A stretch of 64,000 nucleotides of DNA from CAVSRC01 sp963782045. Its GTDB lineage: Bacteria; Pseudomonadota; Alphaproteobacteria; Rhizobiales; Kaistiaceae. Shown here piece by piece: positions 36,427-44,586 of this stretch. The notes below the pieces were generated by a model. It did no database searches and was not told the origin of the DNA. It saw only the letters and a program-made list of their open reading frames with translations. Position 1 is the first letter of the stretch, and the number at the start of each line of letters is the position of its first letter. The stretch is from assembly GCA_963782045.1 (NCBI GenBank), contig CAWAIR010000009.1:1-64000 (forward strand). The letters are read 5' to 3'. Position numbers and translations under genes: made by a program.

Positions 36427-38520
36427 ATGGTTGCTGTATTCGTCCTCGACGACCGCCTCTGCTGCGGATTCCTCAACAATGTCGCGGAATTCCTCGTCGG
36501 CCTGACCAACGCCCAGGCGATCGGCCGGCCCATCGGCGAGCTGTTCTGGCCGGAGCGTGGCAAGACGTTCGAAGCCAGCGTCATCGGCCGTGCGCTGGCC
36601 GCCGGCGGCACCCACGAAGGCCAGGATCGCCTCTCCGGCCACGACGGGCTGGAGCGCCAGTTCGCGTTCAGGATCACCCCCCTCGGCGAGAGCCGCAAGG
36701 CCGGCGCCGTGCTTGAGCTGCTCGACCTCAGCGGCGAGACCGGGACAAGCCGGGCGCTGAGGGAAAGCGAGCAGCGTCTGCGCCTGGCGGTGGAGGCGAC
36801 CAGCATCGGCATCTGGGACGTCGACGCCACGCGCGACACCCGCCGATGGTCGCCGGAGTTCAACGCCATCCTCGGCTTGCCTGCCACCTTCGAGGGTAAC
36901 GAGGGCGTTTTCGCCTCGCTGATCCATCCCGACGACCGCGATCGCGTCATGGCGCTCTACCGACATGCCTATGCCCCTGGTTCCGATGGCACCTACAGCG
37001 CCGAGTTCAGGATCCGGCGGGCCGACACGGACGAGGTACGCTGGGTGCTGACCACCGGGCGCATCACCTTCGGCGCCGACGGCCGCGCGCTCCGCGGCGT
37101 CGGCACGCTGCGCGACATCGACCGCCGCCGCAAGGACGAGGACGCGCTGCGCGAAAGCGAAAGGCGCCTGCGCGTCGCCCTGGTCGCCGGACGCATGGGC
37201 GCCTGGAGCTACGATCTCACCACGGGCGATCAGCGCTGGGACGAGACGCAGTATCGGCTGTTCGGCCTCGACCCGTCGCTGCCGCCCAGCCGGCAGTTGT
37301 TCCTGTCGGCCGTTCACCCCGACGATCGCGACCAGGTCGAGTTCGACCTGGCGACGCTGCCGCTCGACACCTACCTCGACGCCGAGTTCCGCATCGTGAG
37401 GCCGGACGGCGAGATCCGCTGGATCAGCGCCCATTCGGTCGCCCACGCCGGGCCCGATGGCCGGCCGAGGGAGATGATCGGCGTCAACCGCGACATGACC
37501 GCCCAGAAGGACGCCGAAACGGCGCTTCGCATCAGCGAGGAACGCCAGCGCCTGGCGGTCGAGGCGAACGACGTCGGCACCTGGGACTATGACATGGTCG
37601 CGGGAGAGCACCGCTGGTCGGCCCAGTTCAGGAGGCTGTGGGGCCTGCCCGCCGACGCACCGGCCGACGTCACGCTGCTCCGCCCGCTGGCCGACGACGC
37701 TGACTGGACAACCATCCACGGCAAATGGGCCGAGGCCTCCGACCCCGCCGGCGACGGCCGCCTCAACCTCGAATACCAGATCCGTCGCGCCGACGACGGC
37801 GCCCGACGCTGGGCGATGTTCAGCGGCCGCATCTTCTTCGACGGTGCCCGGCGCCGGCCGTTGCGCGCCGTCGGTGTGATGCTCGACATCACCGACCGCC
37901 GCGAGGCCGAGGAGCGCCAGCGCCTCATCCTCAGGGAACTCAATCATCGCGTGAAGAACAACCTGGCGGTCGTGCAGGCCATCGTGTCGCAGACCATGCG
38001 CATGTCGCCGAAGCCGGCGGAGGCCTTCGAGCGCATCCAGGCACGCCTGATGGCGATCTCGCGGACGCACGACTTCCTCAACATGTCGGATTGGGGCGGC
38101 GTCTCGCTCGGACGCCTCCTCCAGGGCGAGCTCGAGCCGCACACCTCGCTCGACCCCGAACGGATCGCGCTTTCCGGTCAGATGATCGTGCTCGATTCTA
38201 CCGCGGCGCTGTCGCTTGGCCTGGTCTTCCACGAGCTTGCCACCAACGCCGCCAAGTACGGCGCGCTCTCCGCCGAGACCGGGCGTCTGCAAGTGCGCTG
38301 GGCACTGACCGGAGAGGGCGCCACCGACACCATCGCCATCGACTGGATCGAAAGCGGCGGCCCGCCGGTGCGCGCGCCGCGCCGCAAGGGCTTCGGCTCG
38401 CGGCTGATCGAGGGCAGCGTCACCGGGCGGCTGAGCGGCACCGTCGCCATGGACTTCGCCCGCGATGGGCTGCGCTGCCGCATGACATTCCCGATGCCGC
38501 ACGAGGTGCAGCAGGGCTGA
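36427..38520 (+). CDS. HWE/HisKA_2 family histidine kinase with PAS domains
   Basis: A soluble 697-residue sensor kinase. An N-terminal PAS-like part is followed by three PAS/PAC units, each with RLAVEATSIGIWDVD-like and WRVVGTLRDITDRR-like segments (residues about 115-240, 245-370 and 375-495). The kinase core has the H box RELNHRVKNNLAVVQAIV near residue 506, the N box HELATNAAKYGALS near 603 and the WIESGG motif near 640 that gives HWE kinases their name. Such kinases act on PhyR or on single receivers in the general stress response. The start is the ATG at 36427. Confidence 0.9.
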   Translation: MVAVFVLDDRLCCGFLNNVAEFLVGLTNAQAIGRPIGELFWPERGKTFEASVIGRALAAGGTHEGQDRLSGHDGLERQFAFRITPLGESRKAGAVLELLDLSGETGTSRALRESEQRLRLAVEATSIGIWDVDATRDTRRWSPEFNAILGLPATFEGNEGVFASLIHPDDRDRVMALYRHAYAPGSDGTYSAEFRIRRADTDEVRWVLTTGRITFGADGRALRGVGTLRDIDRRRKDEDALRESERRLRVALVAGRMGAWSYDLTTGDQRWDETQYRLFGLDPSLPPSRQLFLSAVHPDDRDQVEFDLATLPLDTYLDAEFRIVRPDGEIRWISAHSVAHAGPDGRPREMIGVNRDMTAQKDAETALRISEERQRLAVEANDVGTWDYDMVAGEHRWSAQFRRLWGLPADAPADVTLLRPLADDADWTTIHGKWAEASDPAGDGRLNLEYQIRRADDGARRWAMFSGRIFFDGARRRPLRAVGVMLDITDRREAEERQRLILRELNHRVKNNLAVVQAIVSQTMRMSPKPAEAFERIQARLMAISRTHDFLNMSDWGGVSLGRLLQGELEPHTSLDPERIALSGQMIVLDSTAALSLGLVFHELATNAAKYGALSAETGRLQVRWALTGEGATDTIAIDWIESGGPPVRAPRRKGFGSRLIEGSVTGRLSGTVAMDFARDGLRCRMTFPMPHEVQQG

Positions 38521-38571
38521 TCCGGCTCGGACGCGGACCGCGAAATGGCCCGCGCCCTGCCGGAATCCTCG

Positions 38572-38994
38572 TCAGCCTCCGAAGCTGAAACCGAAGGATA
38601 TGCCGGGCCGGTCGTGCCAACGGCGGTTGTAATACCAGCGGTGACCGTCAGACCAGGCATGGTGGCGCTGATCCCACCACGGACGGCGCCGCCAACCCCA
38701 CCGGGGCGGCGGCGGGCGGCGGTAGCTGCGCCGCGGCGCCGCGTAGCCGCGCGAGACGTAGCCCGCCGAAACGTAGCCGTTGTACCCGTGATAACTCACC
38801 GAGCACCAGCTCGAGCAACCGTGGATGTTGATCCGCGCGCCCGCGGGAATGGTGAGGATGCGGTGGTGGCTGACCCCCGGCCCGGTCCGCATGTTGACCG
38901 CGCCTGTGGTATGGCCGGTTGCCGCCAGGGCAGCCGCCGGCGCGGCAAGCGCCGCGATGAAGGTTCCGGCGACGATCACGTTTCGAACTGACAT
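38572..38994 (-). CDS. Exported SH3-like domain protein with basic tail
   Basis: A 140-residue exported protein. A signal peptide (MSVRNVIVAGTFIAALAAPAAALAA) is followed by a bacterial SH3 domain (TGAVNMRTGPGVSHHRILTIPAGARINIHGC) with WCSVSYHGYNGYVSAGYV. The C-terminal 50 residues are rich in Arg, Trp and His, ending GISFGFSFGG. It probably binds cell wall or other envelope material. An EcfG promoter lies upstream at 39033-39057. Confidence 0.82.
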   Translation of the reverse strand: MSVRNVIVAGTFIAALAAPAAALAATGHTTGAVNMRTGPGVSHHRILTIPAGARINIHGCSSWCSVSYHGYNGYVSAGYVSRGYAAPRRSYRRPPPPRWGWRRRPWWDQRHHAWSDGHRWYYNRRWHDRPGISFGFSFGG

Positions 38995-39032
38995 CAATAC
39001 ATTCTCCGTTTTCGCTGCCCCTCGTCGGTGCC

Positions 39033-39057
39033 AACGCCGGCACCACGGCATCGTTCC
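39033..39057 (-). promoter_or_regulatory. EcfG-type promoter for the SH3-like gene
   Basis: Minus strand GGAAC, 16 bases, CGTT, 39 bp upstream of the start at 38994. Confidence 0.72.
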
Positions 39058-39137
39058 ACCGGGACAGCGGCCGACAAAGACCGAAGGCAGCGCGCCCTTG
39101 CGGGCGCACTGCCACCGGTAAAGCGAGCCGCGACGGA

Positions 39138-40196
39138 TCAGCCCTGCGAATGCAGGCGCATCGTCTCGCGCTGGGTCTGGTAGGCGTTCTTGTCGTACTT
39201 CGGCGCACTGTCGAGCTGCTGCTTGGTGAACGTCGTGTACGCCGTCAGGTTGCCGTTCTGGTCCTTGCGGATGTTGAGGTCGCCGAAGGCGATCGCCACC
39301 GGCTTTTCGCCGATGCCGAGGAAGCCGCCAATATCGACCACCACCGCATCGATCTTGCCGTCCTTGGTGACGATCACGTCGCCGACGTTGCCGACGTTCT
39401 GGTTGTCGGCGTCGTAGACGGTGGTGTTCATCAGGTCGTTGGCGCTGATCTTGGTGGCGTCGACGGCCGCGCCGCTGTTGGCGTCGGTCGCAGCGGCGTT
39501 CTGGTTGGCGGCGGCGGTGTTGTTCATCGCCACGTTGTTGTTCGGCGCCACCTTGTTGTTCGGCGTGGCCCCGTTGCCCGCTGCCGGAGCCTGGGCGTTG
39601 GCGGTCTTCGGCTGCAGCTTCGAGGCGTCGAAGCTCGGCGCGTTCTGCAGCTGATCCTTGCTGGCATCGAGGTACGCGGTGGTCTTGCCGTTGCCGTCCT
39701 TCGACCACTGCAGATTGTCGAACGGCACCGCGACGTCTTTCTGGCCCATGCCGAGGAAACCGCCGACGCCGATGATCACGGCCTCGACCGAACCGTCCTT
39801 GGCGACGACCAGGTCGTTGATGTCGCCGATGTGCTCCTGATTGTTCTGGGCCACGGCGACGCCGTTCTGCGCCTGACCGTTGTTCATCTGGTTCGGCTGG
39901 TTGTTCTGCGCCTGTGCGCCAACCTTGGCGCCCGGCGCCGTGGCGCCATTGGCCGTGCCGTTCAGCGCGCCGTTGGGGGTGCCGCCGTAGACCGCCTGAC
40001 CGATGAGCTTGGAGGCGAGAATGTCGCTGGGATTGATGTTGGACACGTAGTTGATCGCCGGCGCATTCACGGCACCGGCGGTGGCCGCCGGCGCGTTCGT
40101 CTTGGCGGCGGCGTTGTTCTGGTTTGTCGCATCGGCCGCGTAGGCGGACGAGGCGATTGCCACGATGGCGGTCGTTACCAGGAGTTGCTTGAGCAT
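39138..40196 (-). CDS. Exported protein with two PRC-barrel domains and Asn/Ala-rich linkers
   Basis: A 352-residue exported protein starting MLKQLLVTTAIVAIASSAYA (signal peptide, cleavage after AYA). Two PRC barrels share the core VEAVIIGVGGFLGMG and IDAVVVDIGGFLGIG, at about residues 110-180 and 255-320. Linkers before and between them are very rich in Asn, Ala, Gln and Thr. It is a paralogue of the single-barrel protein at 32041, with the same barrel sequence and a similar signal peptide. No clear EcfG site precedes it. Confidence 0.82.
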   Translation of the reverse strand: MLKQLLVTTAIVAIASSAYAADATNQNNAAAKTNAPAATAGAVNAPAINYVSNINPSDILASKLIGQAVYGGTPNGALNGTANGATAPGAKVGAQAQNNQPNQMNNGQAQNGVAVAQNNQEHIGDINDLVVAKDGSVEAVIIGVGGFLGMGQKDVAVPFDNLQWSKDGNGKTTAYLDASKDQLQNAPSFDASKLQPKTANAQAPAAGNGATPNNKVAPNNNVAMNNTAAANQNAAATDANSGAAVDATKISANDLMNTTVYDADNQNVGNVGDVIVTKDGKIDAVVVDIGGFLGIGEKPVAIAFGDLNIRKDQNGNLTAYTTFTKQQLDSAPKYDKNAYQTQRETMRLHSQG

Positions 40197-40345
40197 GTTT
40201 CTTCCTTCTGCCGTTAACGATTGCTGTCGCCAACCTGCGGGGGGGCGACAGGCCGCCCTCAGACCCCGCTTCAATTCGGTTGCTCGTGACAAGGTTCCCG
40301 CTTGAACCGATTTCGTTCGTGCCCGGCTGTGACACCCGCGCCGAT

Positions 40346-40370
40346 GGAACCGGCAGCGCCGCGAGGCGTT
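40346..40370 (+). promoter_or_regulatory. EcfG-type promoter for the DUF3309/DUF1328 pair
   Basis: Plus strand GGAAC, 16 bases, CGTT, 47 bp upstream of the 40418 start. Confidence 0.75.
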
Positions 40371-40417
40371 TAAAGTTCCACTTACCGAGGGGGCGCAACG
40401 CAAGGAAGGTCGTCACC

Positions 40418-40573
40418 ATGCTTGGCACAATCCTTCTGATCATCCTGATCCTGCTATTGCTCGGCGCGATTCCGAGCTGGCCCTATTCGCGCGGCTGGGG
40501 TTACGCCCCCTCCGGCATCGTCGGCGTCGTCCTGGTCGTCGTCATTGTTCTATTGCTTGCCGGACAGATCTGA
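40418..40573 (+). CDS. Small membrane protein, DUF3309 type
   Basis: A 51-residue protein: a hydrophobic helix (MLGTILLIILILLLLGAIPSWPYS), a short loop with GWGYAPSG, and a second hydrophobic helix. The central SWPYSRGWGYAPSG is typical of DUF3309 proteins. It follows an EcfG promoter and is 14 bp upstream of a second tiny membrane protein. No function is established. Confidence 0.8.
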   Translation: MLGTILLIILILLLLGAIPSWPYSRGWGYAPSGIVGVVLVVVIVLLLAGQI

Positions 40574-40587
40574 GGGAGGAGGCGACG

Positions 40588-40752
40588 ATGCTCACCTGGA
40601 CCCTTATCTTTCTGGTTGTCGCGCTCATTGCCGGCGCGCTGGGCTTTGGCGGCATCGCCAGTGCCAGCGCCGGCATCGCGCGCATCCTCTTCTTCGTCTT
40701 TCTGATTCTTCTCGTGGTCTCGTTCGTCGGCTATCTGTTGCCCAATGCGTAG
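40588..40752 (+). CDS. Small membrane protein, DUF1328 (YtjA-like)
   Basis: A 54-residue protein MLTWTLIFLVVALIAGALGFGG followed by a second helix FFVFLILLVVSFVGYLL. The GALGFGGIASASAGIARILFF pattern is that of DUF1328. A strong GGGAGGAGG ribosome site precedes the ATG at 40588. It shares the EcfG-driven transcript with the DUF3309 gene. The function is unknown. Confidence 0.85.
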   Translation: MLTWTLIFLVVALIAGALGFGGIASASAGIARILFFVFLILLVVSFVGYLLPNA

Positions 40753-40820
40753 GGTACGGGTAACCGCAGCGGATAAATGAGGGTGACAGCGTCACAGGAC
40801 GCGCAGCCGTAAGGCAACTG

Positions 40821-42776
40821 GTGCGAAGGCGGGATGTGATCACGACCGGCGTCGTGATCGTCGGCATAGGGCTCACCGCGGTAGCTGGCGGCATCAGCTA
40901 CCGCGCCTATCGCCATGCCGAAATCCAGCAGACCGTGTCGCGTGCCGACAATGCTGCCTCGGCCGTGCGGCTGGCGCTCGACCGTGCCGCGCTGGCGGTA
41001 CGCGCCGTCAAGGCGATGTATGCCGCCGACTGGGTAACGCCCAACCAGTTCGTCCGCTTTGCCCGCACGCTGATGACCAGCGAAGGCATCCGCTCGCTGG
41101 AATTCGACCGCAAGGTGGAATTGAAGGATCGTGCCAGCTACGAGCACGGACTGTCGCAGGAGCAGGCCGGCTCCCTCGGCATCTGGCAATACGCAGCCGA
41201 CGGCAAGCCCGAACGCGCGCCCGATCGCCCGGTCTATTTTGTCCGCGAGGCAGCCAACTATCTGCACGGTAGCACGCCGGCCATCGGCTTCGATGTCGCC
41301 TCGCTTGCCCGCCGCGCCGACCTGATCGATCAATCCATCTCCACCTTCGACCTGGTCGTCAGCAACGCCGTCCGGTTCCGCAACGGCGGCGGCAGCGGCG
41401 TCCTTCTCATCATCCCCGCGCTCGACCGCGCCGGCTCCATCGTCGGCGTGGCCACGGCAACCATCACCTTCGACGAATTGTCGACGGTGGCGGCGCTGGC
41501 CAGCGGCGCCTACGGGCTGCACGTCGCCGTCGGCGTCGACGAGCCGGCAGCGGCCACCGCTCCCCGCCAGGCGTCGACGGAATCGGGCGCCGCGGCGCTG
41601 CCCAACAAGCGCGTCTTCAGTTTCGGCGGCGAGACCTGGACGGTCACCGTGCCGATCGCGGCTTCCGGCGACCCGCTCGGCGCCTGGCTGGTGGTGCTGG
41701 TCGTCGGCGCCGGCCTGGCGACGACCGCGGCGGTCGCCGCCTACCTGATCGGCCTCGGCAAGACGGCGGAGATCGCGGCGGGCCGGACGCGCCTGCTGCG
41801 CATGCTCGACGGGCTCGGGCCGCTCGCCTGGCTGCTCAAGCCGGACGGCACTGTCATCCACGCCAACCGCACGGCCAGCGCCGAACTCAACCGACCTGAG
41901 GCCGATATCGTCGGCCAGCCGTTCTGGAACCTGCCCCTCGATGGCGACGCCGAGCTCGAACGCATCCGCACCGCCGTCGCCCACACCGCACGCGGCGAAG
42001 ACGCCCGCTTCGATCTGGTGCTTGGCGACGACACCGCCGGCCAGCGCGTCTTCGACCTGTGGCTCCGCCCGCTCGGCAGCCCCTCCGACGCGCCCACCGA
42101 CATCGTCGCATCCGCGGTCGATATCACCGACCGCCACGAAAGCGAACAGACCCAGCGCCTGCTGATGCGCGAACTCGACCACCGCATGAAGAACACCCTG
42201 CAGGTGATCCAGGCGGTCATTCGCCGGACTGCCCGGGCGCAGGGATCGATTGCCATGTTCGAACGTTCCCTGCTCGGCCGGGTTGGCGCTATGTCACGCG
42301 CCCACGACCTGCTTGCCGAGGAACGCTGGCTGGGTGCGGAGATGAGTTCGGTGATCAGGCGGGAGGTCTCGAGCTTCGACACCGGCGGCGCCATTACCGC
42401 CGACGGACCGCGGCTACGGCTCAACCCGCGTGCGGCGCTGTCGATCGCGCTGGTCATCCACGAGCTTGGCACCAACGCCGCCAAATACGGCGCCCTGTCG
42501 TTGCCTGAGGGCCGCATTGCCCTCACCTGGGAGCGCGACCGCTCTGGCGAGGAACCCACGATCACCCTACGTTGGCAGGAAATGGGCGGGCCCGAGGTGT
42601 CGCCGCCCCATCGCAGAGGCTTTGGCTCAATGCTGATCGAGAACAGCATCGCCTACGAATTGGAAGGCCGCGCGCAGATCGATTATCGGCGCGATGGCCT
42701 GGTCTGCGTGATCACCATGCCGCTGCGTATGCTGCGCCCCTTCGTCGACGACCACGCGAGCAACGCCATTGGCTGA
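40821..42776 (+). CDS. HWE family histidine kinase with CHASE-type sensor domain
   Basis: A 651-residue membrane kinase starting with GTG. A first membrane helix (about residues 7-27) and a second (about 285-310) flank a periplasmic domain with AMYAADWVTPNQFVRFARTLM and RSLEFD, which matches the CHASE fold. A PAS domain follows, with MLDGLGPLAWLLKPDGTVIHANRTASAEL. The kinase core has RELDHRMKNTLQVIQAVI (H box), HELGTNAAKYGALS (N box) and LRWQEMGGPEV (WxE). It overlaps the receiver gene at 42769 by eight bases, so the two are a cognate pair. Confidence 0.9.
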   Translation: MRRRDVITTGVVIVGIGLTAVAGGISYRAYRHAEIQQTVSRADNAASAVRLALDRAALAVRAVKAMYAADWVTPNQFVRFARTLMTSEGIRSLEFDRKVELKDRASYEHGLSQEQAGSLGIWQYAADGKPERAPDRPVYFVREAANYLHGSTPAIGFDVASLARRADLIDQSISTFDLVVSNAVRFRNGGGSGVLLIIPALDRAGSIVGVATATITFDELSTVAALASGAYGLHVAVGVDEPAAATAPRQASTESGAAALPNKRVFSFGGETWTVTVPIAASGDPLGAWLVVLVVGAGLATTAAVAAYLIGLGKTAEIAAGRTRLLRMLDGLGPLAWLLKPDGTVIHANRTASAELNRPEADIVGQPFWNLPLDGDAELERIRTAVAHTARGEDARFDLVLGDDTAGQRVFDLWLRPLGSPSDAPTDIVASAVDITDRHESEQTQRLLMRELDHRMKNTLQVIQAVIRRTARAQGSIAMFERSLLGRVGAMSRAHDLLAEERWLGAEMSSVIRREVSSFDTGGAITADGPRLRLNPRAALSIALVIHELGTNAAKYGALSLPEGRIALTWERDRSGEEPTITLRWQEMGGPEVSPPHRRGFGSMLIENSIAYELEGRAQIDYRRDGLVCVITMPLRMLRPFVDDHASNAIG

Positions 42777-43155
42777 CCTGTCTTCTCCGGCGCAGGACGG
42801 CCTGACGATCCTGGTGGTCGAGGACGAGTTCCTCATCGCCGAGGAAATGGCCGCGATGCTCGAGGAGGCCGGCCACGTCGTGCTCGGCCCCGTCGGTTCC
42901 GTGCGCGCGGCGGAGGCGGTGCTGGCCGACCGCGGCAAGCCCGACGTGGCGGTGATCGACGCCAATCTGCGCGGCGAGACGAGCGCCCCGCTCGCAGCCA
43001 ATCTGCGCGATCTCGGCGTTCCGTTCTGCGTGTGCACGGGCTATCGCATCGGCGATCTCAAGGCGCTGTTCGGCGACGTCGTGACCATCCAGAAGCCGAT
43101 TGACCCGGCGCGACTGTTGCAGACGGTCAGTGCCCTTGCCAGCCACCAAACCTAG
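42769..43155 (+). CDS. Single-domain response regulator (FAT-GUY type)
   Basis: A 128-residue receiver without output domain, starting with TTG inside the kinase gene. The acidic pocket is VVEDEFLIAEE, the phosphorylated Asp is in VAVIDANLRG near residue 61, and VPFCVCTGY contains the PFxFATGY pattern. QKPID provides the conserved Lys. FAT-GUY receivers typically shuttle phosphate between HWE kinases and PhyR in the general stress response. Its stop overlaps the stop of the convergent Crp/Fnr gene by four bases. Confidence 0.87.
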   Translation: MADLSSPAQDGLTILVVEDEFLIAEEMAAMLEEAGHVVLGPVGSVRAAEAVLADRGKPDVAVIDANLRGETSAPLAANLRDLGVPFCVCTGYRIGDLKALFGDVVTIQKPIDPARLLQTVSALASHQT

Positions 43156-43904
43156 ATAAACGGCCGCGCCACCTTCGTCGCCCCGTCCCAATCCGCGATC
43201 TTCCTGAGCCCGGCGAGATTGGCCAGCGTGATCTGGCGCTTGTTGAGCGCGATCAGCCCGCGGCGCATGAATCTGTTGAGCACACGATTGGTGTGGACCA
43301 GCGACAGGCCGAGGGCGTCGGCAAGCAGCGGCTGCGACAGCGGGAAGGTCACGCGGCCACCGCGGGCGAGGCCGCGCGACCGGGCGCGCTGGAGAAGGAA
43401 GAGCAGCAGGTAGGCAGCCCTCTCCTCGCCGGTGCGCTGGCCGACGCTGAGCAGGTGATCGTCGAGCATGCGCTCCTCGCGCGCCGCGATCCAGGTGAGG
43501 TCGAAGGCAAGGCCCGGCTGCTGCTGGTAGAGCTCCCATAGCCGGTCGCGCTCGAACACGCACAGCAGCATGGGGGTGAGCGCCTCCACGGAATGGTGCA
43601 TCTCGCTGAGCAGCGACGCCTGAAGGCCGACGAAATCGCCGGGCAGCAGGAAGTTGAGCACCTGCCGCCGGCCGTTCTCGAGAAGCTTGTAGCGGAATCC
43701 CCACCCCGACAGGACGGTGTAGACGTGGGCGCTGCGGCTGCCTTCCGCCAGCACCGTCGTCCCCCGGTCGACGGTGAATTCGCCGGTCTTGAAGCGGAGG
43801 ACGAAATCGAGTTGCTCCTTGCTGAAGTCGCGGAAGCACTCCATCGCCGCCAGCGGGCACTGGTTGCAGCTATACCGCCAGGTTGACGGCGCGGTGGCGG
43901 TCAT
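43152..43904 (-). CDS. Crp/Fnr family transcriptional regulator
   Basis: A 250-residue regulator. The N-terminus has CNQCPLAAMECF, three cysteines of the pattern CxxC...C, which may bind an iron-sulfur cluster as in Fnr, though a fourth cysteine in the FNR-type position is not evident. The cyclic-nucleotide-binding-like beta barrel runs from about residue 35 to 150 (VLSGWGFRYKLLENGRRQVLNFLLPGDFVG in pattern). The HTH has LADALGLSLVHTNRVLNRFMRRGLI. A 6-2-6 palindrome at 43974-43987 in the upstream region may be its own site. Confidence 0.87.
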   Translation of the reverse strand: MTATAPSTWRYSCNQCPLAAMECFRDFSKEQLDFVLRFKTGEFTVDRGTTVLAEGSRSAHVYTVLSGWGFRYKLLENGRRQVLNFLLPGDFVGLQASLLSEMHHSVEALTPMLLCVFERDRLWELYQQQPGLAFDLTWIAAREERMLDDHLLSVGQRTGEERAAYLLLFLLQRARSRGLARGGRVTFPLSQPLLADALGLSLVHTNRVLNRFMRRGLIALNKRQITLANLAGLRKIADWDGATKVARPFI

Positions 43905-43973
43905 GGGTGTCCTGCTGCCGCTCTGGCGAAATGCACAACCCGAAGACTATAGTGCAGGGAGCGTCCGTCCAAA

Positions 43974-43987
43974 GCATCATTTGATGC
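43974..43987. promoter_or_regulatory. Palindrome GCATCA-TT-TGATGC between crp and a receiver gene
   Basis: A perfect 6-bp inverted repeat around two bases in the 147-bp gap between the divergent Crp/Fnr and receiver genes. It could be an operator for the Crp/Fnr protein. It is not the standard TTGAT-N4-ATCAA Fnr box. Confidence 0.4.
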
Positions 43988-44051
43988 GGTTCCACCGGGC
44001 TCCGCATGCGAAGTTGGAGCGGGGCGAAGCACTTCCTGAACCAAACGAGCC

Positions 44052-44417
44052 ATGGACAACGACATGCCTCTGTCTGGCCTGACCGTGCTGATCATCGAGG
44101 ACGAGTTCCTCATCGCAGCCGACGTCCAGCGCATTGTCGAGGACGCCGGCGCGACCCATGTCCTCCTGGCCAGTTCGACGGCGACCGCGCGCGGATTTCT
44201 CGGCGCCGACCGGCCGATCGATATCGCCATACTCGACCTCAAGCTGGGTAGCGAGGACGGGTTCCCGCTGGCCGACGATCTCCGCAAACGGCGGATTCCG
44301 TTCGTCGTCGCCACCGGCCTCGACAAGGGCGCCGACCTGCGGGATGTCGTGGTCGTGCAGAAGCCCTATGACGACCGGCAGGTCCTCGAGGCGCTGCTGG
44401 CGGCCCGCGGACGCTGA
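44052..44417 (+). CDS. Single-domain response regulator (FAT-GUY-like)
   Basis: A 121-residue receiver. LIIEDEFLIAAD is the acidic pocket, IDIAILDLKLG holds the phosphorylated Asp near residue 59, and RRIPFVVATGLDKGA resembles the FAT-GUY motif with L in place of Y. VQKPYDD supplies the Lys. It lies next to phyR, in the position where stress-response receivers are often found. Candidate kinases are the HWE proteins at 36427 and 40821. Confidence 0.85.
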   Translation: MDNDMPLSGLTVLIIEDEFLIAADVQRIVEDAGATHVLLASSTATARGFLGADRPIDIAILDLKLGSEDGFPLADDLRKRRIPFVVATGLDKGADLRDVVVVQKPYDDRQVLEALLAARGR

Positions 44418-44462
44418 GGCCGACGAAAATTCGCCGCAGCGAAATTTCGGCCGGAACAGGCG

Positions 44463-44487
44463 GGAACCGAACGTTGCCACCGGCGTT
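44463..44487 (+). promoter_or_regulatory. EcfG-type promoter without a downstream protein gene
   Basis: Plus strand GGAAC, 16 bases, CGTT. Nothing on the plus strand downstream is a gene; the next coding region is phyR on the other strand. A terminator hairpin with a T-rich tail begins 60 bp further on. This indicates a short non-coding transcript. Confidence 0.65.
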
Positions 44488-44493
44488 ATTGGC

Positions 44494-44582
44494 AAGCCGG
44501 CGGCCTTTTCCCCCCGCCCCCAGCCCCAAGGCAGTCGGCATGGACTGGACGTGATCCCCCCGGGATCACGTCCTTCCATTTT
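44494..44582 (+). ncRNA. Candidate stress-controlled small RNA beside phyR
   Basis: The stretch begins about seven bases after an EcfG -10 element. It folds into a hairpin: GCCG (44496-44499) and GCCTT (44503-44507) pair with AAGGC (44528-44532) and CGGC (44536-44539). The 20-nt loop is almost entirely C. An intrinsic terminator follows (stem 44547-44573, tail TTCCATTTT). An EcfG-dependent sRNA with a C-rich loop, GsrN, is known in Caulobacter. I claim similarity of layout, not homology. It may instead be only the 3' region of the receiver mRNA. Confidence 0.5.
44547..44573 (+). terminator. Intrinsic terminator of the small RNA
   Basis: GGACGTGATCCC (44547-44558) and GGGATCACGTCC (44562-44573) form a perfect 12-bp stem with loop CCC. 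The T-rich tail lies on the plus strand only. A second copy of the right arm is at 44583-44594, overlapping the phyR stop codon. Confidence 0.75.
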
Positions 44583-44586
44583 GGGA

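Noticed and set aside
40198..40300. EcfG promoter for the double PRC-barrel gene
   Set aside because: The GGAACC near 40305 on the minus strand is not followed by a GTT at the right distance.
44454..44480. An additional EcfG promoter starting at the first GGAAC near 44455
   Set aside because: The distance to the next CGTT is only 14 bases, too short. The second GGAAC at 44463 has the correct 16-base spacer.
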